Of a DNA stretch of 64,000 nt, positions 26,443 to 34,161 are shown piece by piece. The notes below the pieces were generated by a model. It saw only the letters and a list, made by a program, of their open reading frames with translations, did not search any database and was not told where the DNA came from. This stretch comes from CAZMRF01 sp964568735 (GTDB lineage Bacteria > Acidobacteriota > Polarisedimenticolia > JACPZX01), in NCBI GenBank assembly GCA_964568735.1, contig CAZMRF010000021.1, positions 1 to 64,000 of the forward strand, written 5' to 3'. The stretch's first letter is position 1. Every line of letters begins with the position of its first letter. The position numbers and the translations under genes are program-made.

Positions 26443-28101
26443 GTGGTGAAGGCGACGGCTGGATCGGCGCCTCGCCGCCCCGAAGTCGGCGGCATCGCAT
26501 GGCGTCCCCCGGCGCTCGTGCTGCTCCTCGCGCTCGTGGCCCCCCTCCTGAACGTCATCCCGACGATCGAGGGCGGGCTCAGGGAGCATCCCGCCGACCA
26601 GGTCTACCTGGGATTCCGCTGGATGATCGGCGACCACCTCCAGTACGGCTCCTTCTCGCGCCAGGGGGAGGCAGGCCGCCTCCTCATGGAGAACATGTTC
26701 ACGACCGAGCCCCAGCGCGCGAGCTACGTCCTCCTCTACTTCAACGTCGCAGGCTTCGCGATGCGAGTGACGGGCCTGAGCTTCCCGGTCGTATGGGAGC
26801 TGCTCCGCGTCCTCTTCGGGTTCGGGCTGCTCCTGGCGGCCTGGTACTTCGTCTGCCTCCTCCATCCCGATCGGGGCCGGCGGCTCCTCGCCTGGGTGCT
26901 GATCGCCTTTTCCGGAGGCCTCTACTACCTCGCGAGCCTGCTGCCCGAGGGAGCCTTGAGCCGGCCGGGGCACGGCTTCCTCATGGACCCTGCCCACTTC
27001 CAGTGGAACTGGAGCACCTTCGGCTCGATGCTGGTCGCGCTCTGGATACCCCCCGTGATGATCTTCCTCGCGGCGGCGGTTCTTCTCCTGACGCCGCGGC
27101 CGATCCCGCCGGCCCTTCGCTGGGCGGGCCTCTTCGCGGCGGGACCGCTCATCTGGTTCATCCACCCGCACACGGGGAATGCCGCCTATTTGACTTTTGG
27201 ATTCTTCGCGCTCGCTCCGGCCCTCGGGGCGCTGTGGAGGCTCGAGGCGGTGCCCTGGCGGCGGACGATCGAGGCGACGGCACGCGCCGTGCCCTTCATC
27301 CTCTCCTTCGCCGTGATCGTCGCCTATCTCTCATGGGCCAGCGGGGATGCCGTCTTCGCCGCCGGAGGGCAGGGCGCGGCGCAGTGGAACCCGGCCTACA
27401 GCGTCTTCTGGTATCCGCTCGTCTACGGTCTGCTCCTTCCCTTCGGTCTCCTCGGCATCCGGTGGTCCGGCACGATGCCGGAGGGGCCGAGACACTTCGT
27501 GCTCTCGTGGCTGGCCTCAGCCTTCATCCTCTCCGTCAACCCGCTCTTTTCCGGCGTGAAGTACCAGTTCCTGATCCACCTGCCGCTCGCCGTTCTCGCC
27601 GCCCACGGCATCGCGGAGCTGAAGGCGAGGAGCCCCTGGGCGAGGCAGGCCTCGCGTGGGCCCGTCGCGATCGCCGTTGCGGCGGGGCTCCTGCTCCACG
27701 GGCCGATCAGCATCGTCCGGGACATGTCCGTCCCGCTCATGGAGCCCTACTCCTGGGTGGCGCGCTCCGAGGTGGCGGCGGCCGGGTTCCTGGACGGGCA
27801 GCCCCCCGGAACGGTCCTGTGCGCCTACCGCGCCTGCGGGACGATCGCCTACCTGGGCGCCAAGAAGGTCTACACGGGACACTGGCTCCTGACGCTCGAC
27901 CAGCAGCAGAAGCACCGCGAGCTCGCCGCCTTCCTCAATCCAGGAGTTGCGCTCGGGGCCAAGCGTGAGTTCCTGGCTCAGCACGGAATACGCTATGTCT
28001 ACATGGGGCAGGCGGAGAAGGCCCTGGGCAGCGTCGATCCCGAGCTGCGGCTCGAAACCCTCTACGACGAGGGAGGGGTCACCATCTACAAGGTGCCGTG
28101 A
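26443..28101 (+). CDS. Polytopic membrane protein, GT-C glycosyltransferase-like
   Basis: 552-aa integral membrane protein from tandem GTG codons at 26443/26446. About ten hydrophobic segments occupy residues 20-430. A soluble C-terminal part follows (residues ~440-552: SEVAAAGFLDGQPPGTVLC... then LAQHGIRYVYMGQ). That arrangement, and the first extracytoplasmic loop with DQVYLGFRWMIGDH, resemble bacterial GT-C type or mannosyltransferase-like proteins (known to use lipid-linked sugars), but I see no decisive DxD or ExD motif. Treat as a membrane protein of unknown function. Its stop is 6 bp before the next gene. Confidence 0.7.
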   Translation: MVKATAGSAPRRPEVGGIAWRPPALVLLLALVAPLLNVIPTIEGGLREHPADQVYLGFRWMIGDHLQYGSFSRQGEAGRLLMENMFTTEPQRASYVLLYFNVAGFAMRVTGLSFPVVWELLRVLFGFGLLLAAWYFVCLLHPDRGRRLLAWVLIAFSGGLYYLASLLPEGALSRPGHGFLMDPAHFQWNWSTFGSMLVALWIPPVMIFLAAAVLLLTPRPIPPALRWAGLFAAGPLIWFIHPHTGNAAYLTFGFFALAPALGALWRLEAVPWRRTIEATARAVPFILSFAVIVAYLSWASGDAVFAAGGQGAAQWNPAYSVFWYPLVYGLLLPFGLLGIRWSGTMPEGPRHFVLSWLASAFILSVNPLFSGVKYQFLIHLPLAVLAAHGIAELKARSPWARQASRGPVAIAVAAGLLLHGPISIVRDMSVPLMEPYSWVARSEVAAAGFLDGQPPGTVLCAYRACGTIAYLGAKKVYTGHWLLTLDQQQKHRELAAFLNPGVALGAKREFLAQHGIRYVYMGQAEKALGSVDPELRLETLYDEGGVTIYKVP

Positions 28102-28107
28102 AGGTCC

Positions 28108-28938
28108 ATGCCCTCCTCGCAACGGCTCAAGGCGCGCCTCGACCGGCTCTGCGCCGCCATCGGCCCGGCCGATGCGGGGCGGGATCCGGTCCGCTTCCCG
28201 CGCCTCTGCGGGAGGGACGACGACCGGGAGGTGGCGGGCTTCGTGGCTGCGGCGCTGGCCTACGGGCGCCAGGCGCAGATCCTCCGCAGCGTCGAAGCGG
28301 TCCTGAGCTGGCTGGGTCCGCGGCCTGCGCGCGAGGTGTTGCGGCTCGATCTCACACGAGCCCGCAGGGATCTCGGCTCCTTCGCACACCGATTCAACAC
28401 CGGAGGCGACGTCGCGCAGATGCTCATGATCCTGCGCCGTCTCCTCGAGAAGCACGGCTCCCTCAACGCCGCCTTCCTCGAAGGCTACGAAGAGAGCCAC
28501 CAGGACATCGGCCCCGCCCTGACGCGCTTCTGCCAGACCGCCCTCCAGGACGAGGCCGCGCGCCCGGGGTCAGGCGGGGTGGCGGGGAGCCGGGCTGGCG
28601 TGCGCTTCTTCTTTCCCTCGCCCGAGGACGGCTCGGCCTGCAAGCGCCTCAACATGTTTCTTCGATGGATGGTCCGCAGGGATGGCGTGGACCTGGGGCT
28701 GTGGAGCGGAATCCCGACCTCCAAGCTCGTCATGCCCCTGGACACCCACGTCGCGAGGGTGAGCCGCGAGCTGGGGCTGAGCCGGCGGAAGAGCCCGGAC
28801 TGGACGATGGCACTCGAGGTGACGGCCACGCTGCGCAGTCTCGATCCCGAGGATCCGGTGCGTTACGACTTCGCCCTCTTCAACTGGGGGATGCAGCGGT
28901 TGGCGGCCAGGACCACGGGCGGGGTGATCGCCAGGTGA
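28108..28938 (+). CDS. TIGR02757 (DUF2400) family protein
   Basis: 276-aa protein with the features of the uncharacterised TIGR02757 family: DPVRFPRLCGRDDDREVAGF, AYGRQAQILRSVE, the cysteine-containing SACKRLNMFLRWMVR, and the conserved DTHVARVSRELGL followed by DPVRYDFALFNWGM. The DPVxFP plus DTHV pattern and helical layout resemble helix-hairpin-helix DNA glycosylase folds, which is family-level inference. It overlaps the endonuclease IV gene by 4 bp (GTGA), so coupling to a DNA repair enzyme is suggestive. Confidence 0.88.
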   Translation: MPSSQRLKARLDRLCAAIGPADAGRDPVRFPRLCGRDDDREVAGFVAAALAYGRQAQILRSVEAVLSWLGPRPAREVLRLDLTRARRDLGSFAHRFNTGGDVAQMLMILRRLLEKHGSLNAAFLEGYEESHQDIGPALTRFCQTALQDEAARPGSGGVAGSRAGVRFFFPSPEDGSACKRLNMFLRWMVRRDGVDLGLWSGIPTSKLVMPLDTHVARVSRELGLSRRKSPDWTMALEVTATLRSLDPEDPVRYDFALFNWGMQRLAARTTGGVIAR

Positions 28939-29918
28939 AACGGCTCGGGGCCCACATGTCCGTCGAAGGCGGCCTGCATCGCAGCCTCGAGCGCGCCTCC
29001 GAGGCGGGGTGCGATGCCCTGCAGCTCTTCACCCGCTCGAGCCGGCAGTGGAAGACGCCCCCGCTCGGGCGGGAAGAGGTCGCCCTCTTCGTGGAGAAGC
29101 TGCGGGCATCGGCAGGGCTTCCCGCGGTCGCTCACGCGAGCTACCTCATCAACATGGCCTCGCCGGAGCCCTCGCTCCGGGAGCGTTCGCTCGCGGCGCT
29201 GCTCGAGGAGATCGACCGCTGCGATCTCCTGGGTCTCCCCTTCGTGATCATCCACCCGGGCGCCCACATGGGCGCCGGCATCGAGGCGGGGATCGATCGG
29301 ATCGCGCGAACGATCGATGCCGCGCTGCGGCGCAGGCCGGCCTCGGGCGTCCGCATTCTCCTGGAGAACACGGCGGGGATGGGCAGCTCGGTGGGCCACC
29401 GGCTCGAGCAGATCAGCGAGATTCGTCTCCGGCTGAAGCAGCCCGAGCGCACGGGCGTCTGCCTCGACACCTGCCACCTGTGGGCCGCCGGCTACGACAT
29501 CGGGACGGAGAAGGGCTATCACTCGGTGATCGAGGAGGCGGAGCGTCTGCTCGGCCTCGACAATGTCCTCGCCTTCCACCTCAACGACTGCAAGGGAGAG
29601 CTGGGCTGCCGGCTCGACAGGCACGAGCACGTGGGGGAGGGGGGGCTGGGCGTGACGGCCTTCTGGTGCCTCATGAACGATCCACGCTTCGACGGCCGCC
29701 CCATGATCCTCGAGACCCCGAAGGGGCCCGCGCTCGAGGAGGATCGCGCCAATCTCGCCCTGCTGCGCAAGCAGATGGGCCGCCGCACCCCCGCTTCCGG
29801 GCCCACGGTGTCCGTCGTGCTCTCCCGCGCGAAGGGCGGAGGGAAGGAGAAGCCTGGAGCGAGGGTCGGCCCCCGCAGCGCTTCGTCGCGCGGCGCCGGA
29901 GCGAGGAGGCGCGCTTGA
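28935..29918 (+). CDS. nfo: Endonuclease IV (AP endonuclease), GTG start
   Basis: Cleaves DNA 5' of abasic sites using three zinc ions. From the GTG at 28935 the protein is 327 aa. Zinc-ligand motifs are in order: GAHMSVEGG, IHPGAHMG, LLENTAGMG, CLDTCHLWAAGYD, FHLNDCKGELG followed by DRHEHVGEGG, and ILETPKG. The catalytic core ends near residue 285; the remaining ~40 residues are a basic, Gly/Ala/Arg-rich tail not usual in the family. The start overlaps the upstream stop by 4 bp (GTGA) and its stop overlaps queE (TTGA). Confidence 0.95.
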   Translation: MKRLGAHMSVEGGLHRSLERASEAGCDALQLFTRSSRQWKTPPLGREEVALFVEKLRASAGLPAVAHASYLINMASPEPSLRERSLAALLEEIDRCDLLGLPFVIIHPGAHMGAGIEAGIDRIARTIDAALRRRPASGVRILLENTAGMGSSVGHRLEQISEIRLRLKQPERTGVCLDTCHLWAAGYDIGTEKGYHSVIEEAERLLGLDNVLAFHLNDCKGELGCRLDRHEHVGEGGLGVTAFWCLMNDPRFDGRPMILETPKGPALEEDRANLALLRKQMGRRTPASGPTVSVVLSRAKGGGKEKPGARVGPRSASSRGAGARRRA

Positions 29919-30562
29919 GCGGCGGGCTCGTCGTCAACGAGATCTTCACGAGCATCCAGGGAGAGTCCACTCACACGGGGCGCCCCTGCACCTTCGTGCG
30001 GTTGACGGGGTGCGGGCTGCGATGCTCCTGGTGCGACACGGCCTACGCCTTTCACGAGGGACACTCGAAACAGATCGAGGAGATCGCCGGCGAGGTCCGG
30101 AGCCGGGGCGTGCGCTTCGTCACCGTCACCGGAGGAGAGCCTCTCCAGCAGCCGGCGACTCCCGAGCTGATCCGCACGCTCCTCGACGGGGGCTTCGAGG
30201 TGCAGATCGAGACCTCGGGCAGCGTGGATACTTCGACCGTAGATCCGCGCGCCCGGATCATCCTCGACGTCAAGGCGCCGGGCAGCGGAGAGGCCGGGCG
30301 CATGCTCTGGTCCACCGTCGCCCGGCTGAGGCCCGTCGACGAGGCCAAGTTCGTCCTGCTCGACCGGCGGGACTACGAGTTCGCCCGCGGCCTGGTGCGG
30401 GAGGGACGCATACCCTCCGGCGTGCCGATCCTCTTCTCGCCGGTCCACGAGGAGCTGGAGCCCGCCGATCTCGCCGCCTGGATCCTCGAGGATCGCCTCG
30501 AGGTCCGGCTTCAAGTGCAGCTGCACAAGTACATCTGGGGGAGCGATGCCAGGGGAGTCTGA
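29915..30562 (+). CDS. queE: 7-carboxy-7-deazaguanine synthase (TTG start)
   Basis: Radical-SAM enzyme that turns 6-carboxytetrahydropterin into 7-carboxy-7-deazaguanine for queuosine. The TTG at 29915 overlaps the nfo stop (TTGA) and is preceded by AGGAGG with 5 bp spacing. The 215-aa product begins VNEIFTSIQGESTHTGRPC. It carries the cluster motif C-x3-C-x2-C (GCGLRCSWCDTAYAF), VTVTGGEPLQQP, and the terminal HKYIWG. Length is typical. It opens the queuosine part of the operon. Confidence 0.95.
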   Translation: MSGGLVVNEIFTSIQGESTHTGRPCTFVRLTGCGLRCSWCDTAYAFHEGHSKQIEEIAGEVRSRGVRFVTVTGGEPLQQPATPELIRTLLDGGFEVQIETSGSVDTSTVDPRARIILDVKAPGSGEAGRMLWSTVARLRPVDEAKFVLLDRRDYEFARGLVREGRIPSGVPILFSPVHEELEPADLAAWILEDRLEVRLQVQLHKYIWGSDARGV

Positions 30563-30608
30563 GAGGAGATCGGGGGGCCGAGCGGGGCTCGGAGCGCGGG
30601 GGGAGCCC

Positions 30609-31004
30609 GTGGATTTCGCGGAGCATCCTGTCTACCAGATCGCTCTGCGCCTGTGCGCGAACGTCCTGGACCTGGAAACCCGCTTCCCGGACGACGAGCA
30701 GCCTCTCCTCTACTCCAACCTGAAGCGGTGTGCCGTGGAGTCGGGCTCCCTCCTCGCGTCCGGATTCGGCAGGAGCCTCCCCGAGGCTCGCCTCGAGCTG
30801 TGGGAGCAGGCGCGCTCCCGCATGATGGAGGCGCGCCACCTGGTCCTCGTGGCGAGGATGCGATACCTGGTCGACGGGCATGACGTCGAGAGCTTCGAGT
30901 CGCTCTACTTCGAGATGATGGAGGGGATCGAGACGCTCATCGGCCGCGCGGCGGGCGAAGGGTGCGTTCCGGCCGAGCGGCCCTCGCCGAGGCGAAAGAG
31001 GTGA
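30609..31004 (+). CDS. Small four-helix-bundle protein (23S rRNA-IVP-like) inside the queuosine operon
   Basis: 131-aa protein from a GTG at 30609 with GGGGGAG upstream; an ATG at 30546 would add 21 low-complexity residues and overlap queE by 17 bp. The pattern FAEHPVYQIALRLCANV, TRFPDDEQPLLYSNLKRCAVE, GFGRSLPEARLELW resembles the four-helix-bundle family often annotated as 23S rRNA intervening sequence protein, though diverged. No zinc-binding His/Cys set is present, so it is not QueD. It lies between queE and queC and overlaps queC by 4 bp (GTGA). Function unknown. Confidence 0.68.
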   Translation: MDFAEHPVYQIALRLCANVLDLETRFPDDEQPLLYSNLKRCAVESGSLLASGFGRSLPEARLELWEQARSRMMEARHLVLVARMRYLVDGHDVESFESLYFEMMEGIETLIGRAAGEGCVPAERPSPRRKR

Positions 31005-31672
31005 CGGACCTCCCGCTCGCGGTCGTGCTCGCCAGCGGCGGGATGGACTCCTGCGTCGCGGCCGCCCTCGCGGCCCGCTCGAACCGGCTCGCGCTCCTGC
31101 ACGTCTCCTATGGCCAGCGGACCGAGGCACGCGAGAAGGAGGCCTTCGAGGCGCTTGCCGATCACTTCCGCGCGGAGCGCCGGCTGGCCGTGAGGCTCGA
31201 TGCCCTCTCCGCCATCGGGGGCTCCTGCCTGACCGACGAGCGGATCGCGGTCCCCGTCGCGGACCTCGAGCGCGCGGAGATCCCGGTCTCCTACGTGCCC
31301 TTCCGCAATACCCACCTCCTGGCGGCGGCCGTCTCCTGGGCCGAGGTGATCGGAGCCCGCTCGGTCTGGATCGGGGCCGTGGAGGAGGACTCCTCGGGGT
31401 ATCCCGACTGCCGCCGCGAGTACTACGAAATCTTCAAGCGCCTCGTCGAGGCGGGAACGCGCCCAGGGACCGGGATCCGGATCGAGACGCCGCTGCTCTC
31501 GATGCGCAAGTCGGAGATCGTGAAGCGAGGGCTCGCGCTCGGGGCTCCATTCCATCTCACCTGGTCCTGCTACAGCTCCTCGACCAGGGCCTGTGGCGCC
31601 TGCGACTCGTGCGCCCTGAGGCTCCGTGGATTCCGGGAAGCCGGCGCAGAGGATCCGATCCCCTACGCATGA
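31001..31672 (+). CDS. queC: 7-cyano-7-deazaguanine synthase (GTG start)
   Basis: ATP-dependent conversion of 7-carboxy-7-deazaguanine to preQ0. The GTG at 31001 (overlapping the upstream stop as GTGA) gives 223 aa and puts the PP-loop ASGGMDSCV close to the N-terminus as expected. An earlier in-frame GTG at 30962 is less likely. It has YVPFRNTHLLAAAVSWAE, the PDCRREYY segment, and the zinc site with four Cys near the C-terminus (SCYSSSTRACGACDSC). It overlaps queA by 4 bp (ATGA). Confidence 0.95.
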   Translation: MTDLPLAVVLASGGMDSCVAAALAARSNRLALLHVSYGQRTEAREKEAFEALADHFRAERRLAVRLDALSAIGGSCLTDERIAVPVADLERAEIPVSYVPFRNTHLLAAAVSWAEVIGARSVWIGAVEEDSSGYPDCRREYYEIFKRLVEAGTRPGTGIRIETPLLSMRKSEIVKRGLALGAPFHLTWSCYSSSTRACGACDSCALRLRGFREAGAEDPIPYA

Positions 31673-32862
31673 GGCTCGAAGACTTCGATTACGACCTTCC
31701 GCCCGGCCGGATCGCGCAGGATCCGGCCGAGGAGCGCGACGCGTCACGGCTGATGCTCGTGGAGCGCGCCTCCGGCGGGACCGAGCACGAGCTCTTCCGG
31801 GACCTTCCGGGCCGGCTGCGGAAGGGAGACCTGCTGGTTCTCAACGACTCCCGCGTCCTCCCGGCGCGCCTCCTGGCGCGGAAGCCCGGCGGGGGAATGG
31901 CGGAGGTCCTCTTCCTGGAACGGCTGGAGGATCCGGGGGGTCGAGCGGAGGCGCGTGGGACACCCGCCGAAGCAGCCGGCGGAGAGAACTCGGCTTCGAT
32001 CGAGAGATGGAGCGCGCTCGTCCGCGGCTTCCCCCGCGGGGAGCACGAGGGACTCGAGTTCCCGGGTGGCCTTCGGATCCGCCTCGAGGGCCGGGAGCCT
32101 GACGGCGAGGTGGCACGCGTGATCGTGAGCCCTCGCGGCGGCATCGAGGCCGCCCTGGAGCGCGCGGGTCTGCCGCCCCTGCCGCCCTACATCCGCCGCG
32201 AGCCGGGCGATCCGCGCCTGGCGTCGGACCGCGCGCGCTACCAGACGGTCTACGCGGCCTCACCCGGGGCCGTGGCGGCGCCGACGGCGGGACTCCACTT
32301 CACGGACCGCCTCCTCGCGGAGATCCGCCACCGTGGCGTGGGCATCGAGACTCTCACGCTGCACGTGGGCTGGGGCACCTTCCAGCGCGTGCGGGCGGAG
32401 AGGCTTGAGGATCACAGGATGCACGCCGAGCGCTACACGATTCCGGAGTCGCTCGCGGCCGCCATCGCGGAGACGCGGAGGCGGGGCAGCCGCGTCGTGG
32501 CCGTGGGGACGACCGTCGTTCGGGCGCTGGAGCATGCCGCCGGCCCGGAGGCGTCACGGCCGGGGACGGGCCGGCCGGTGGCCGGGGCGGCCGAGGTGCA
32601 GGATGCCCTCTCCGTCGCCGGGCGCCGCGGCGGGCCCGGAGAGGTGGCTCCCGGCTCAGGGCTCTGCGATCTGTTCATCCTGCCGGGGCACAGGTTCCGG
32701 GTGGTGGACGGGCTCATCACGAACTTCCATTTGCCTCGCTCGACCCTGCTGGTCCTCGTCTGCGCCTTTGCGGGAAGGGAGAGAATCCTGGCCGCCTATG
32801 CGGAGGCCGTCCGGAGGGGCTACCGTTTCTATTCCTACGGTGACGCGATGGGCATCCTGTGA
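31669..32862 (+). CDS. queA: S-adenosylmethionine:tRNA ribosyltransferase-isomerase
   Basis: Transfers and isomerises the ribosyl group of SAM onto preQ1 in tRNA, giving epoxyqueuosine. The ATG at 31669 overlaps the queC stop (ATGA) and gives a 397-aa protein starting RLEDFDYDLPPGRIAQ, the family start. Further motifs are LVLNDSRVLPARLL, PPYIRREPGD, YQTVYA...GAVAAPTAGLHFT, and NFHLPRSTLLVLVCAFAG. Two Gly/Arg/Ala-rich insertions (about residues 85-115 and 290-325) make it longer than the usual 340-360 aa. Residue 399-terminal GDAMGIL is normal. Confidence 0.95.
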   Translation: MRLEDFDYDLPPGRIAQDPAEERDASRLMLVERASGGTEHELFRDLPGRLRKGDLLVLNDSRVLPARLLARKPGGGMAEVLFLERLEDPGGRAEARGTPAEAAGGENSASIERWSALVRGFPRGEHEGLEFPGGLRIRLEGREPDGEVARVIVSPRGGIEAALERAGLPPLPPYIRREPGDPRLASDRARYQTVYAASPGAVAAPTAGLHFTDRLLAEIRHRGVGIETLTLHVGWGTFQRVRAERLEDHRMHAERYTIPESLAAAIAETRRRGSRVVAVGTTVVRALEHAAGPEASRPGTGRPVAGAAEVQDALSVAGRRGGPGEVAPGSGLCDLFILPGHRFRVVDGLITNFHLPRSTLLVLVCAFAGRERILAAYAEAVRRGYRFYSYGDAMGIL

Positions 32863-32929
32863 TGGGCTCGATCAGATGTCAGGGGAGCGCGAAGATCCCA
32901 GAGATCATCAAGACTTCCGTGGTGATCCC

Positions 32930-34054
32930 GTGATCGGGTTCGTCGTCGAGGCGACCGATCCGCGCGGACGAGCCCGCGCCGGTATCATCGAGACCTCGCG
33001 CGGTGAGATCCCCACTCCGGTCTTCATGCCCGTCGGGACCTACGGCGCGGTGAAGGCCCTGACGCCCGGCGAGCTGCGTCAGGCAGGAGCTTCCATCCTC
33101 CTCGGCAACACCTACCACCTCTACCTCCGGCCGGGCCACGAGGTCGTCCATCGACTGGGCGGGCTCCACCGCTTCATGGCCTGGGAGGGATCCATCCTCA
33201 CCGACAGCGGAGGCTTCCAGGTCTTCAGCCTCGCTCCCTTCCGCCGCCTTCGCGAGGACGGAGTGGAGTTCCGCTCCCACCTCGACGGGCACTCGCATCT
33301 CCTGACCCCGGAGCTGAGCGTGCAGATCCAGGAATCCCTGGGGACGGACGTGATGATGGCCCTCGACGTGTGCCCGCCGTGGCCCGCGGAGAAGGACGAG
33401 GTGGCCTCGGCGGTGGAGCGGACCCTCCGATGGGCTCGCAGGTGCGCGGACTCGCGCCGCGAGGGGCGCGCCCTCTTCGGGATCGTCCAGGGAGGGGTTC
33501 ACGAGGATCTCAGGGCGGCTTCCGCGGCGGCCTCCGTGGAGATGCCCTTCGACGGTTTCGCGATCGGCGGGGTGTGCGTGGGCGAGCCGCGGGAGGACAT
33601 CGACAGGATCGTCGACAGGACGGCGCCTCTCCTCCCGGCGGGCAAGCCGCGCTACCTGATGGGGGTCGGGACCCCGCGCGACCTCCTCACCGCAATAGGG
33701 TCGGGGATGGACATGTTCGACTGCGTGCTGCCGACCCGCAACGCAAGGAACGGCAGCCTCTTCACCTGGAAGGGCATCGTCCACATCAAGCGAGCCGAGT
33801 ACACGGAAGACCCTTCGCCGCTCGACGAAGATTGCGCCTGCGAGGCCTGCCGCCGCTACACGCGAGCCTACCTGCGACACCTCTTCATGACGAAGGAGAT
33901 CCTCTCCATGCGGCTGAACACGCTGCACAACGTCTCCTTCTACCAGGAGCTGATGCGCCGCGCGCGCCGCGCCATCGTCGAGGGGAGGTTCTCCGCCTGG
34001 GCGGCATCGGTCATGCCCGGCATCCTGGGCTCCGACGGCGGGACCGAGGCATGA
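32930..34054 (+). CDS. tgt: Queuine tRNA-ribosyltransferase (bacterial TGT)
   Basis: Exchanges guanine 34 for preQ1 in GUN-anticodon tRNAs. The GTG at 32930, with GGTGA 5 bp upstream, gives 374 aa, starting IGFVVEATDPRGRARAG. An ATG at 32876 would add 18 residues. Motifs: TPVFMPVGTYGAVKAL, ILTDSGGFQVFSL with the catalytic Asp, GIVQGGVHEDLR, DCVLPTRNARNG with the nucleophilic Asp, and the zinc site CACEAC...H. With queE, queC and queA this supplies most of the queuosine path; queD, folE and queF are not in the window. Confidence 0.96.
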   Translation: MIGFVVEATDPRGRARAGIIETSRGEIPTPVFMPVGTYGAVKALTPGELRQAGASILLGNTYHLYLRPGHEVVHRLGGLHRFMAWEGSILTDSGGFQVFSLAPFRRLREDGVEFRSHLDGHSHLLTPELSVQIQESLGTDVMMALDVCPPWPAEKDEVASAVERTLRWARRCADSRREGRALFGIVQGGVHEDLRAASAAASVEMPFDGFAIGGVCVGEPREDIDRIVDRTAPLLPAGKPRYLMGVGTPRDLLTAIGSGMDMFDCVLPTRNARNGSLFTWKGIVHIKRAEYTEDPSPLDEDCACEACRRYTRAYLRHLFMTKEILSMRLNTLHNVSFYQELMRRARRAIVEGRFSAWAASVMPGILGSDGGTEA

Positions 34055-34072
34055 TCCCGTGCGGTCACTCAA

Positions 34073-34100
34073 CGGGCGGGCCGGGCGTCTTGCCCGCCCG
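34073..34100 (+). terminator. Hairpin after tgt, end of the queuosine operon
   Basis: CGGGCGGGC (34073-34081) pairs with GCCCGCCCG (34092-34100) around a 10-nt loop, 18 bp after the tgt stop. No U-tract follows. It overlaps the -35 of the next candidate promoter, so termination and initiation signals are packed together. Confidence 0.5.
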
Positions 34101-34119
34101 ATCGCGGATTGTCTATGAT
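34090..34119 (+). promoter_or_regulatory. Candidate promoter of the TPR-protein gene
   Basis: TTGCCC (34090-34095) and TATGAT (34114-34119, 5/6 to TATAAT) are 18 nt apart; the start would be about 34126, 36 nt before the ATG. The -35 sits in the descending arm of the tgt hairpin. Confidence 0.45.
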
Positions 34120-34161
34120 GCCCTCCCTCCCGGACGGGCCGGGCGGACTGCGAGGAGAGCG

